From IMG/VR virus record IMGVR_UViG_3300013118_000326, positions 1 to 32,736 of that record: 32,736 nucleotides of DNA; one strand, written 5' to 3'. Source of the stretch: a virus. The notes under the pieces are model-generated. The model did no database searches, was not told where the DNA came from, and saw only the letters and a program-made list of their open reading frames with translations. A program made the translations under genes and the position numbers. This document shows positions 1-6,095 of this stretch, in pieces; the stretch's first letter is position 1; each line of letters begins with the position of its first letter.

Positions 1-55
1 GTGGACCTCGAGGGCGAGTTCTGTTACTGTCTCGTCTACGGTGTCGGGTATTGCG
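1..55. repeat. Terminal direct repeat, left copy (circle closure)
   Basis: These 55 bases are identical to 32682-32736. An exact 55-base end overlap is what de Bruijn assemblers using k=55 leave on circular or circularly permuted molecules. The overlap lies inside an open reading frame that stays open across the join. I read it as an assembly overlap rather than a biological terminal repeat. Confidence 0.93.
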
Positions 56-63
56 AATACCAC
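1..63 (-). CDS. Mor-like activator, 5' end (continues at 32445-32736)
   Basis: This is the first 21 codons of the gene that crosses the circle junction. The start is GTG at 63-61, preceded on the minus strand by an AAGGTG-type ribosome site (about 66-75), and an in-frame TAG lies at 78-76. Codons run without interruption into 32681 downwards. See the 32445-32736 entry for function. Joined length is 99 residues. Confidence 0.75.
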   Translation of the reverse strand, partial: MVFAIPDTVDETVTELALEVH

Positions 64-174
64 GCCTCCACCTTTCTACCCTTGCCGTCCCATGTGATAG
101 TGCGGGACTTGCTTGCAATTTTGCATTTCTAATGCATATATACAAGTAAACGGGATAAGCTGCTTCCCTCTATC
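64..174 (-). promoter_or_regulatory. AT-rich leader of the Mor-like gene with a 15-base dyad
   Basis: No gene is seen in these 111 bases, which separate the last small early gene (stop 175) from the Mor-like start. The stretch is AT-rich compared with its surroundings. It contains a perfect dyad, TGCATT-TCT-AATGCA (122-136), next to a TATATAT run (about 137-143) that could serve as a -10 on the minus strand. No convincing -35 is visible, so the promoter may be activator dependent or weak. The dyad is a plausible operator; this is inference. Confidence 0.4.
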
Positions 175-429
175 TCAATCATCTTCCCCCCCATGTCTCA
201 GGTTCCACGCCAGCCCCAACACATACCTGTCACTGACAGGCTCGCCGTTCATCAGCCGCCGCAGGGTTTCCGAACACACTTCCGCTAGCGGATTCCCCTC
301 GATGGCGCATGACGAGTACGCCTCTTGCGCTATGCAGAGATTCTCGTAGGATTGCTCTGCGATCCATTGCCTCGCATGGAATGCGGATGGGTGGGGCTTG
401 CCGGGTTCTAGTTCACCGCGTTCAGCCAT
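175..429 (-). CDS. Hypothetical protein, 84 aa
   Basis: I do not recognise the family. The ATG at 429 has GGAGG six bases upstream and overlaps the end of the preceding gene (stop 422) by 8 bases, the usual sign of translational coupling. The protein is soluble, has a few scattered Cys residues without a clear zinc pattern, and ends in an acidic EDD. It is the last of the run of small accessory genes before the Mor-like activator. Confidence 0.7.
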   Translation of the reverse strand: MAERGELEPGKPHPSAFHARQWIAEQSYENLCIAQEAYSSCAIEGNPLAEVCSETLRRLMNGEPVSDRYVLGLAWNLRHGGEDD

Positions 430-715
430 TCTCGGCCTCCAGCCTCTTCTTCGCTTGGGAGGAGTTCCAGTCTTTGTCCAGCCTAGACATCTCTGCCGCT
501 GGGTGTTCAATGTCTGCGACGGCTGTGCCTTGCCTCCGCCACCATCCCTCCCTGTACGCTTCCCCCACCTCAGTGGCTAGGCGGGAGCGGAGGCGGTCAA
601 TCTCGGTTTCTGCTTCTCGGAGGGCATCGACTAATCCCGTGATGTCGCCCATGTGCCAGGAGCCGTCCCGCTCGCGGACGCGGCTCACTATCTCATCTGC
701 TGTTAGTCTCGGCAT
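422..715 (-). CDS. Hypothetical coiled-coil protein, 97 aa
   Basis: ATG at 715 with AAGGA five bases upstream; an earlier in-frame ATG exists but has no ribosome site. The middle of the protein (residues about 25-60, ALREAETEIDRLRSRL) has heptad-like spacing and is probably helical or coiled coil. The C-terminal third is charged. No family recognised. It sits 1 base after the preceding gene and overlaps the next by 8 bases, so it belongs to the same operon of small accessory genes. Confidence 0.7.
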   Translation of the reverse strand: MPRLTADEIVSRVRERDGSWHMGDITGLVDALREAETEIDRLRSRLATEVGEAYREGWWRRQGTAVADIEHPAAEMSRLDKDWNSSQAKKRLEAENG

Positions 716-716
716 G

Positions 717-878
717 TTAGTCCTTGGCCTGCCAGAAGCGGCAGGCGGTAGCATCTGCTGCCTTCTCTATCGGCTGTCGGTCCCAGTGGCACAGGCCGTG
801 ACGGGTATGTGGTGGACGGTCGTATCGCTTGAAGAACCGACACTCCTTGCACATGCGATCTATCAGCCTACTACTCAT
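717..878 (-). CDS. Small Cys-rich protein, 53 aa
   Basis: The coding frame is longer upstream, but the ATG at 878 follows a GGAGG-rich stretch and overlaps the preceding stop (871) by 8 bases, so I choose it. The 53-residue product has CKEC near residue 10, followed by a Cys near 27 and one near 46, ending in a CRFW motif. This spacing (CxxCxF then GxC, then CxFW) fits a small zinc-binding fold common among phage accessory proteins. Function is unknown; it could bind nucleic acid. Confidence 0.6.
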   Translation of the reverse strand: MSSRLIDRMCKECRFFKRYDRPPHTRHGLCHWDRQPIEKAADATACRFWQAKD

Positions 879-1134
879 CCTCCACCTCCGGAAGTGGGAG
901 CCAGCGGCCCGACTCAAAGCACGCTTCGTACTCAGGCCAGCGGATGCAGGACACGGCTTCGCCATCCCGCCATAGCACCCATGTCCCATCCTTCGGCGGC
1001 AGCTCCTCCGATACCTTCCTCCAGCGGGTCTGGTCTAGGAGCCGGATGAGGGATCGCTTCGCCTGCTCGATCTCATCCCGGCCCCAAAGCTGATGGTGCA
1101 GCCCCTTCAGCGCCTCCATCTCCCCCCTAGTCAT
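871..1134 (-). CDS. DUF551-like small protein, 87 aa
   Basis: The C-terminal half follows the pattern of DUF551-type phage proteins: a Trp-rich segment with LPPKDGTWVL, then a strand-rich stretch, then WLPLPEVE near the end. The N-terminal 40 residues are helical and charged. Start is ATG at 1134, which overlaps the preceding gene by 8 bases behind AGGAGG; a second ATG at 1119 behind a G-run is possible. The last 27 bases of the coding region are nearly identical to the end of the gene at 1399-1785 (see the repeat entries). Function of the family is unknown. Confidence 0.65.
   Translation of the reverse strand: MTRGEMEALKGLHHQLWGRDEIEQAKRSLIRLLDQTRWRKVSEELPPKDGTWVLWRDGEAVSCIRWPEYEACFESGRWLPLPEVEDE
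881..907 (-). repeat. Gene-end repeat, copy A (pairs with 1403-1429)
   Basis: Twenty-five of 27 bases match 1403-1429. Both copies are the 3' end of a coding region and give the same tail, LPLPEVE. The repeat suggests that small-gene ends have been exchanged by recombination at a shared sequence. Confidence 0.8.
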
Positions 1135-1342
1135 GGTCCTCCTCGTAGAAGAACCTCGGCAGCAACAGGTCGCCTTCCTCGCAGACGAGGCTAATCCCTG
1201 TCGGCTGCTCGTCGTCCTTCTCGTCCAACGGCACACCATTCTCCTCCGCAATCTGAGTGCGCCACACTGCGAGGGCATGTGCCCAATCCGCCGCCACCAC
1301 ATACATGGGGCGGTCGCAGTCTTGCACATGGAATAGCCTCAT
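1127..1342 (-). CDS. Hypothetical protein, 71 aa
   Basis: The frame is open further upstream, but the ATG at 1342 has GGAGGAAGG directly before it and starts a clean domain (MRLFHVQDCDRPMYVVAAD). This N-terminal strand-turn-strand followed by an amphipathic helix (ALAVWRTQIAEE) is a form I associate with small phage proteins of unknown role. The C-terminus is very acidic (FFYEEDHD). It overlaps the next gene by 8 bases. Confidence 0.7.
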   Translation of the reverse strand: MRLFHVQDCDRPMYVVAADWAHALAVWRTQIAEENGVPLDEKDDEQPTGISLVCEEGDLLLPRFFYEEDHD

Positions 1343-1398
1343 CCTTCCTCCTTCTTTCCTGTTCCCTCGCCGGCGGGGCAATCTTCCGTTGGCGGCTC

Positions 1399-1785
1399 TC
1401 ATTCCACCTCCGGGAGTGGGAGGCAGCGGGCGGCGGTCATTGCTGCCCTGTGTGCGCCGCCAGTGCAATCACAATCGTCGGCATCCCCTGTTTCCCTGTA
1501 CTCGCACCCTGCCTCACAGCCGCCTTGCTCAAAATGGGCGAATTTCGCTCGCTCCAGATTGTGCAGCGCCTCCCTGTACTTGTCACGCTCTGCGCGGAGG
1601 GTGGCGATCAGCTTCATGCACGCCGCGATACCCCTCTTCTCAAGCCCCTGCGGGCTATGAACGCACGCACGCAGCCTCTCTATCTCCCTGTCCTTCTCGG
1701 AGCAGGATGGGCAGGGGGGCAGATTGATGATGCCCTGCACATAGGCCCCGCATGTCGGACAGCGCGGCTCTACTCCTGTTGCCAT
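1399..1785 (-). CDS. Zinc-finger and coiled-coil protein, 128 aa
   Basis: The N-terminus has two CxxC pairs, CPTC (residues 9-12) and CPSC (25-28), which would form a zinc ribbon. A charged helix follows (about 29-80). The C-terminal part has another Cys cluster (CEAGCEY, CDC) and ends in LPLPEVE, like the gene ending at 871. The ATG at 1785 is preceded by GGGAGG at good spacing. Such proteins may bind nucleic acid or a host protein, but no specific function can be assigned. Confidence 0.7.
   Translation of the reverse strand: MATGVEPRCPTCGAYVQGIINLPPCPSCSEKDREIERLRACVHSPQGLEKRGIAACMKLIATLRAERDKYREALHNLERAKFAHFEQGGCEAGCEYRETGDADDCDCTGGAHRAAMTAARCLPLPEVE
1403..1429 (-). repeat. Gene-end repeat, copy B (pairs with 881-907)
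   Basis: Twenty-five of 27 bases match 881-907, 522 bases away in direct orientation. It encodes the C-terminal LPLPEVE of the zinc-finger protein. Confidence 0.8.
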
Positions 1786-1809
1786 CTCAAGCCTCCCTTT
1801 CCTTGAGGG

Positions 1810-2283
1810 CTATAGCAAAACCCCTAGCGGTTTCTCTGCGGGCGGCATCTGCTCTGGCAGTATTTGCAGCGCGACGAGTCCACCCTTAGTCTCTCCCACC
1901 ACGCAGAAGCCTGCCCTGCGGTAACACCTGCCAGGATCACGCTTGCGGCGCACATTGCCTGCATCCACAAATGTCACCATGCCCAACTCGGGCGGGTCGC
2001 CCCACTTCCACCGTGTTGCGGCTATCGCTTCGCAGATTAGTTCGCTTGCTATCGGCCCCGACTCGCGGCGGAAGAGGCTGTTCACCCATGCCCCCGCCCA
2101 AGCGTGCTTCACATACTCCGCAAAGGGCCACGATGTAACCCACAGGGCCGAGTCTGTGAGTAGAACTAGACACCTGCCCGGCGGCACAAACTGCGGCGAA
2201 CCAGGCTTCTGTCGGTTGTAGTGCCGGTCGGCCAATGGCAGGGCCGCAGGGTCGGCGCGATGTGAAAGCTGCCAGTGGATCAC
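1810..2283 (-). CDS. Conserved phage protein of unknown function, 157 aa
   Basis: The sequence (SHRADPAALPLADRHYNRQK near the start, then GRCLVLL, WVTSWPFAEYVKHAW, SELI, GMVTFVDAGNVRRKRDPG, GRCYRRAGF) matches a type of protein I have seen in many actinobacterial and environmental phages, annotated as hypothetical. The strand-helix order and the GRCYRRAGF segment resemble a GNAT-like acyltransferase fold, but I see no firm acetyl-CoA signature. The start is GTG at 2283; the G-rich stretch before it serves as the ribosome site. This region is also covered by a long read-through of the preceding gene in another frame. Confidence 0.8.
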   Translation of the reverse strand: MIHWQLSHRADPAALPLADRHYNRQKPGSPQFVPPGRCLVLLTDSALWVTSWPFAEYVKHAWAGAWVNSLFRRESGPIASELICEAIAATRWKWGDPPELGMVTFVDAGNVRRKRDPGRCYRRAGFCVVGETKGGLVALQILPEQMPPAEKPLGVLL

Positions 2284-2569
2284 TCCCCCCTTTCCTTGAG
2301 GTAGTGGAGAGGGCGGGCTGGATGGCAGCCATTGCGCTGCCCCTGCCGGTGTGCTCGTCTACAACCTCGGCCATTGCCACCGCCGCCTCTGCCAGCGCGT
2401 CCGCAGCGGCGAGGGCTTCTGCTTGAGCGTCCTTGGCGGCCAACCATGCAAGCCACGCGAAGTCGCGGGCACCTTCATCAAGCGATTCCACAACCACAGT
2501 CTTCTCAACCCACACATTGAACAACCTCTTCTCCTTCGCCAACTCCTCATCCGTCAACATCTTCTTCAT
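1937..2569 (-). CDS. Helical protein, 210 aa as read; C-terminal half probably frameshift read-through
   Basis: ATG at 2569 follows GGAGGG at good spacing. The first 85 or so residues look like a real protein: a charged N-terminus, then a long Ala-rich helix (residues 40-75). From about residue 90 the frame runs for 347 bases through the well-conserved gene at 1810-2283, in a different frame and with an unnatural composition. If two bases of the CTCTC at about 2309-2313 are removed, the frame ends in HYLKERGE and a TGA overlapping the next GTG (GTGA), the arrangement expected in this operon. I suspect a small insertion or an assembly error. Only the N-terminal part (about 2285-2569) should be trusted. 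Confidence 0.55.
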   Translation of the reverse strand: MKKMLTDEELAKEKRLFNVWVEKTVVVESLDEGARDFAWLAWLAAKDAQAEALAAADALAEAAVAMAEVVDEHTGRGSAMAAIQPALSTTSRKGGSDPLAAFTSRRPCGPAIGRPALQPTEAWFAAVCAAGQVSSSTHRLGPVGYIVALCGVCEARLGGGMGEQPLPPRVGADSKRTNLRSDSRNTVEVGRPARVGHGDICGCRQCAPQA

Positions 2570-2627
2570 GCTATCCCTCCTCTACTCCGCTATGATGATG
2601 ACCGGGTCGCCCTGTAGTATGGTTTCA

Positions 2628-3095
2628 CTAGCGCACCACCACGATCTTTTCAGGTTCCTTGCCGGGCTCGCGCTTGAAGTACACGCCACTCGTCTTGGGC
2701 GGGTAGCTAACTCTGCGGCCCGCCACGTCGTAGTATCTAACTCCTGTGCCTGTCTCATATTTAGTCGGAGGACTAAGCGGCACTAAAGGTGGCTCCGTGA
2801 TGCAACGCCAGGCGGGGCCGCTAAACTCCGCGCCCATGCTGTCCCGCACCAAGGCTCTCAGCACGGCCAGGAAGTATTCGCAGCGTGTGCGTATCGTCTC
2901 ACCTGTTACCTGGTCGTAAGCCTCTCTGCTACCGTCGCCGCCGCAGTACGGAGTAGGGGGCCATACTACGAGGTCATCAGGGAATAGCATGTCCTCGCAG
3001 CCGCCACCGCCGCCGCCGGGCAAGGCGTGCATGTCGGGATCTCGTGCGTAGGCGGGGCTTGCTAGCAGCATCAGCACAACCGCCAGTCTCCACAT
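2628..3095 (-). CDS. Secreted protein with a T9SS/FlgD-like C-terminal tail, 155 aa
   Basis: Residues 1-17 form a clear Sec signal peptide (MWRLAVVLMLLASPAYA, AYA cleavage site). The mature part contains a Gly run, several Cys residues that could pair outside the cytoplasm, and a C-terminal block with YYDVAGRRV, SGVYFKRE and KIVVVR. That order of motifs is the hallmark of the FlgD-Ig-like or Por-type (type IX secretion) C-terminal domain of FCB-group bacteria. ATG at 3095 follows GGAG. The neighbours are methyltransferases and small accessory genes, so this looks like a moron-type gene affecting the cell surface. The sorting-domain reading is inference from motif order and not certain. Confidence 0.7.
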   Translation of the reverse strand: MWRLAVVLMLLASPAYARDPDMHALPGGGGGGCEDMLFPDDLVVWPPTPYCGGDGSREAYDQVTGETIRTRCEYFLAVLRALVRDSMGAEFSGPAWRCITEPPLVPLSPPTKYETGTGVRYYDVAGRRVSYPPKTSGVYFKREPGKEPEKIVVVR

Positions 3096-3122
3096 TGCTT
3101 TATAGCTCCTTCTCCCTCCTGT

Positions 3123-3308
3123 CTATCCTCTCCACACGCAGGGCCGCACGATCAGGTTTCGCGCCGGGTGTCCGGCGTCAGGCTTGATCGGGCATTCCTC
3201 ATCACGCTTGTCGTGGAACACGGCCCGACTGTCTGCCTTGTCGAACCAAAACGCCTTTGTGCCGCAGCAGGCATCCAGGACCGGCGGGTATTCTCTGTCA
3301 TCGCTCAT
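3123..3308 (-). CDS. Truncated SAM-methyltransferase-like protein, 61 aa
   Basis: The sequence YPPVLDACCGTKAFWFDKAD at residues 7-26, followed by VFHDKRDE, matches the first strands of a phage methyltransferase family whose members run on through a second block (usually ending in DPPH) for about 150 residues. Here the frame stops after IVRPCVWRG, so the catalytic half is absent. The ATG at 3308 overlaps the preceding methyltransferase stop (ATGA, 3305-3308). Its last bases lie in a 14-base repeat shared with 4103-4116, which suggests truncation by recombination. It could still be expressed as a short protein. Confidence 0.55.
   Translation of the reverse strand: MSDDREYPPVLDACCGTKAFWFDKADSRAVFHDKRDEECPIKPDAGHPARNLIVRPCVWRG
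3132..3145. repeat. Direct repeat flanking the methyltransferase cassette, copy A
   Basis: CCACACGCAGGGCC here is identical to 4103-4116, 971 bases apart. The two copies bracket the complete methyltransferase and its truncated companion. Confidence 0.8.
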
Positions 3309-4069
3309 TTGTCACCTCCATTGTTTGCCGAACAAGACGTTCCAGAGGACGGCTTGCAGCCGCCTCTGAACTCATCGTTCTCCTGAAATAAATCCATCTG
3401 CCGCGTTTCCCGCTCGATGCGCTCGCAGGCGGCGTTGAAATAGTCCTCGTCGATCTCCGTTGCGGTCAGATACGCGCCGAAGTAGTGGCAGGCAATGGCG
3501 ATGCTTCCGCTTCCCATGTGTGTATCGAGTATGCGTTGCCCCGGCTTTGCCCAATTCGCAAGTAACCACCTGTAGAGCTTCGTCGGCTTCTGTGTGGGGT
3601 GGATTCTAGGCTCCTCGGCAACGAAGCCAGCGTTTGCGCAGTAAGCAAAAAGGCGAGCACGCCCCTTAAACGACGACCAAGCAAACTCCCATTCAGACGA
3701 GTTTTTTTGATTCGGTCGTACCTTGTCCCAACAAATAGGTTGCTCTGTTGGCGGCAGATCAAAGAAGTTTCCGCCCCAAATTATTTGATTAACTGATACG
3801 CGGTAAACTTCCTCGAAATACTCCTTTGGCGGTGCTACGTCCCACACTTCCGCGCCACTGCCGATCATGCCCGAATATGCCCCGTTTTTTCCGCCGCCCT
3901 TTACGAGTCGATCCCCGATCCCGTAAGGCGGATCAACAATAGCCAGGTCGAAGTGATTGTCGGGCGTATCCCGCATCAAGTCCATGCAATCGCCCAACCT
4001 CAAATCAAGAAAGGGAGAACAAGACGGTGGAGCCAATGCCCGCCCCTGCGCTTCGCTTGTGTCAGTCAT
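3305..4069 (-). CDS. DNA methyltransferase, DPPY type, 254 aa
   Basis: A DNA amino-methyltransferase (N6-adenine or N4-cytosine). The catalytic DPPY (motif IV) is at residues 46-49, HPTQKP at 157-162, and the SAM-binding motif I as DTHMGSGS at 182-189 with E205 as the likely ribose-binding acid. Catalytic motif before SAM motif is the beta-class order. No restriction endonuclease gene is next to it, so it is best read as an orphan phage methylase that protects the genome or affects regulation. ATG at 4069 has GGAGG at good spacing. The C-terminal 35 residues are low in hydrophobics and probably disordered. Confidence 0.9.
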   Translation of the reverse strand: MTDTSEAQGRALAPPSCSPFLDLRLGDCMDLMRDTPDNHFDLAIVDPPYGIGDRLVKGGGKNGAYSGMIGSGAEVWDVAPPKEYFEEVYRVSVNQIIWGGNFFDLPPTEQPICWDKVRPNQKNSSEWEFAWSSFKGRARLFAYCANAGFVAEEPRIHPTQKPTKLYRWLLANWAKPGQRILDTHMGSGSIAIACHYFGAYLTATEIDEDYFNAACERIERETRQMDLFQENDEFRGGCKPSSGTSCSANNGGDK

Positions 4070-4102
4070 GGCTCACCTCCGCGTTCGCAATATCGACCTC
4101 GG

Positions 4103-4116
4103 CCACACGCAGGGCC
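4103..4116. repeat. Direct repeat flanking the methyltransferase cassette, copy B
   Basis: Identical to 3132-3145. This copy overlaps the stop codon of the M15 peptidase gene. Confidence 0.8.
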
Positions 4117-4499
4117 TAGTAGACCCATAGCGCGGGGCGGTTGCGCTCGTAGCACATATCCAAGTGAACGAAGCCCCTGGCTACGCCGATCCCGACGAAA
4201 CCATACCTCCGCGAGAGTGCGACGAGCCTGTCTCTCTTGCCTGCATCCGTGATGCGGATATCAACGGCACGGCCCGTGGTGTGCGGGCCTCCTCCGGGCA
4301 TTGAGGAGGAGCCGACTCTTTCGTCATGGCGGCGACAGCGGAAGCCACTTGTAACGGGCAGCGGGAACCCGCAATCATGCCGCAGCTCGTCCAGCGACCC
4401 CATAAACTCCGCGTCCATGCCGCCTGTTGGGTGGAGGTGTTCGTCGTAGGTGCATCCGCATTTACAGCCGACTTCTTCCCGCGTAAAGTATCTCCACAT
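4116..4499 (-). CDS. M15-family peptidase, probable endolysin, 127 aa
   Basis: The motifs of peptidase family M15 are complete: SGFRCRRH (51-58), then HTTGRAVD with zinc ligands H73 and D80, and GFVHLDM with H112 and D114. Members cut peptide cross-links of peptidoglycan; the length of 127 residues fits the short catalytic-domain-only phage and tail-type enzymes. ATG at 4499 follows AGGAGG by 8 bases. Notably it lies in the early operon between DNA-metabolism genes, 20 kb by the circle from the holin. It may be a displaced endolysin, and I see no other clear muralytic enzyme except the permuted NlpC/P60-like protein at 12443. Confidence 0.88.
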   Translation of the reverse strand: MWRYFTREEVGCKCGCTYDEHLHPTGGMDAEFMGSLDELRHDCGFPLPVTSGFRCRRHDERVGSSSMPGGGPHTTGRAVDIRITDAGKRDRLVALSRRYGFVGIGVARGFVHLDMCYERNRPALWVY

Positions 4500-4542
4500 G
4501 GTCTAGTCCTCCTGGGTCCATTTGCTGAAGGATATCCTTCAT
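4462..4542 (-). CDS. Possible 26-aa leader ORF overlapping the M15 start
   Basis: An ATG at 4542 behind a strong GGAGGGGGAG site opens 26 codons that end in TAA at 4462, overlapping the M15 gene by 38 bases in another frame. The N-terminal codons contain a perfect 14-base palindrome GAAGGATATCCTTC (4527-4540). It could be a coupling or leader peptide, or simply a chance ORF behind a G-rich stretch. Confidence 0.35.
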   Translation of the reverse strand: MKDILQQMDPGGLDHVEILYAGRSRL

Positions 4543-4564
4543 TCTCCCCCTCCTAGTCGTCGCT

Positions 4565-4939
4565 TCAAGACGAAGCGCCTAGTGCTTGGATTAGATCCCT
4601 GAACATCGCCGCGTCCATCGCCACCATGCGCTTCCACGGCCTGCCTCTGCCTTGACGGAGTTGCATCAGTAGCGCGGGTATAACTGGCTTCTCCTCCCGC
4701 TGTCGCTCGGCGTACTTCGCGGGCTGCTCCAGCATGGCCTCATAGGTGCGGCTCCACTTCGCCTTGTCCGTCTTGATTTCCCACACAAGGAAGGCGACGC
4801 CGAGGTCTTGCAGCTCCAGGTCCATGTCGCTGATCCCGTAGTCGGGCCGCTTCACTCGCTTCGTGGGGGCGATCTCCGACAGGAACTCCGCCGCCTTCAA
4901 CTCACCCTCTCGGCCTATGCTTGCTGCACTACGAGGCAC
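4565..4939 (-). CDS. PD-(D/E)XK nuclease-like protein, 124 aa
   Basis: The order of elements fits a small PD-(D/E)XK fold: a helix with GREGELKAAEFL, then GISDMDLEL with the metal-binding Asp, then a strand and WEIKT carrying the E-x-K pair. Such proteins in phages are Holliday-junction or recombination nucleases. It lies beside the replication and recombination genes, which supports that role. I choose GTG at 4939, preceded by GGGAG at seven bases and overlapping the zinc-finger gene stop by 11 bases. ATG at 4993 would add 18 residues but overlaps by 65 bases. Confidence 0.62.
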   Translation of the reverse strand: MPRSAASIGREGELKAAEFLSEIAPTKRVKRPDYGISDMDLELQDLGVAFLVWEIKTDKAKWSRTYEAMLEQPAKYAERQREEKPVIPALLMQLRQGRGRPWKRMVAMDAAMFRDLIQALGASS

Positions 4940-5438
4940 GCCTACGCTCCCTGGCCTTGCGGTTGTACTTGCGTAGCGTCGGAAGGCATTCATCGCAGGT
5001 GCGGGACTCCGTTGCTTCGCCTAGCGACTTCCCGCAGACGTGACAGGTGTACTCGCGCTTCATCTGACAGCACCACAAGGCTTCGGCCTTCTCGGTGTAG
5101 CGGTAGCCGCAGGCCGGGCAGGCGTGCGGGTGGGTTGTCTTCTTCGCCTCTGCCAGTTCCGCAAGTGTCTTCGCCCTCATCGGCCCCCAGGCGTTCGGCG
5201 TCTCGTCGTCATGCTGCCGGATGTCGGGCCAGTCGCCAGGGATGAATAGCCCCGCGAACTGCGCCTGGTAGTCTGTCTTCCTCGGGAGCGTCGGGATGTC
5301 GCGGTTGTTTTTCTTGCGCTCGGCGTACTCGCACTTCTTGCAGCGGTGCGTCCAATACTTCCTGCCGAGGCCTGTCTTCTTGAGCCGGAAGGCATGGAGG
5401 GGAAGATCCTGGCCGCAGTCGCGGCACGTCCTAGTCAT
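4929..5438 (-). CDS. Multi-zinc-finger protein, 169 aa
   Basis: Three pairs of CxxC-type motifs are visible: CRDC and CKKC in the first 40 residues, CPAC with a WCC in the middle, and CHVC with CDEC near the end. Each pair could form a treble-clef or ribbon zinc site. The basic C-terminus (RKARERRR) suggests nucleic-acid binding. The first domain resembles the zinc-binding start of some phage HNH-type proteins, but I find no HNH catalytic motif. ATG at 5438 overlaps the stop of the replication-like gene by 8 bases. Confidence 0.7.
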   Translation of the reverse strand: MTRTCRDCGQDLPLHAFRLKKTGLGRKYWTHRCKKCEYAERKKNNRDIPTLPRKTDYQAQFAGLFIPGDWPDIRQHDDETPNAWGPMRAKTLAELAEAKKTTHPHACPACGYRYTEKAEALWCCQMKREYTCHVCGKSLGEATESRTCDECLPTLRKYNRKARERRRAS

Positions 5439-5970
5439 GGTCGCCCCCGTTCTTCTTCGCCCGCCTGCGGCGGTCCTGTTCGCGGAGTTCGTCCGCACTC
5501 GGGATGGTTTTCTCCCCCGTGCGCTTGCGCCGCCCTTTTACATTCTTAGACATTCTTACTTTGTGGTCGCGTGATGGTCGCGTGATGGTCGTATGGCTGG
5601 TCACGCGCCGGATAAAATGGACGTATGACTCGCCCTTACGGTGCTGGAACCTGTCATAATTCCTGATAGTTACGATTGTGCCCCTGTTGGTCGGCTGCTG
5701 GTCGCATATCCCCATCTCGCGGAGCATTTTCAGGCCAGTGCGGATTTCGCGCTCCGTCTGGTCAAGCGTGGCCGCAAGCGACTTGCGGCCCACAAACACT
5801 TGTCCCCGGCGCAGCCTCACCACGGCGCGAGTGGGCTCCGTCATCACGAAGTCCCCCGCCTCGACTCTTGCCTTGAGAAGTAGGTGGAGGAATAGCGCCA
5901 GCGTCTTGCCATCTTGGAGGAGCCCCGAGTCTTCAATCCGCCTCCAGACGAGCAGAAAGCCTCTATACAT
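5431..5970 (-). CDS. Replication initiator-like winged-helix protein, 179 aa
   Basis: The N-terminal 110 residues follow the pattern of phage replisome-organizer N domains: WRRIEDSGLLQDGKTLALFLHLLLKA, then RGQVFVGRKSLAATL, then EIRTGLKMLREMGI and TIVTIRNYDRFQ. This is a winged-helix DNA-binding unit like DnaD or lambda O N-terminal parts. The last third is basic (KNVKGRRKRTGEK, RRRRAKK) and probably binds DNA too. No helicase gene follows, so host helicase recruitment is likely. Start is ATG at 5970 behind a GC-rich leader; earlier frames upstream are GC-rich, unlike protein. Whether an origin lies nearby cannot be seen. Confidence 0.65.
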   Translation of the reverse strand: MYRGFLLVWRRIEDSGLLQDGKTLALFLHLLLKARVEAGDFVMTEPTRAVVRLRRGQVFVGRKSLAATLDQTEREIRTGLKMLREMGICDQQPTNRGTIVTIRNYDRFQHRKGESYVHFIRRVTSHTTITRPSRDHKVRMSKNVKGRRKRTGEKTIPSADELREQDRRRRAKKNGGDHD

Positions 5971-5994
5971 CGCCCCGCCGCAAGGTTTGAGAAA

Positions 5995-6027
5995 CCCCCG
6001 CCCCAAATCCCACATCCAAGGCGGGGG
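5995..6027 (-). terminator. GC-rich hairpin before the replication gene, possible attenuator
   Basis: CCCCCGCC (5995-6002) pairs with GGCGGGGG (6020-6027) over a 17-base loop. On the minus strand the stem is followed by TTTCTC. The loop is long and the T-tract short, so termination would be weak. It could also be part of an origin. Confidence 0.35.
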
Positions 6028-6095
6028 CACGCAAATACAGGCTGTAGAAGCCAATCTGCGCGCTGACCGTGACTAGCGGCTACGCACGCACATTA

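Noticed and set aside
1-55. Biological terminal redundancy such as in T7-type phages
   Set aside because: Exactly 55 bases, within a gene, matches an assembler overlap better; real terminal repeats are usually longer and lie in non-coding DNA.
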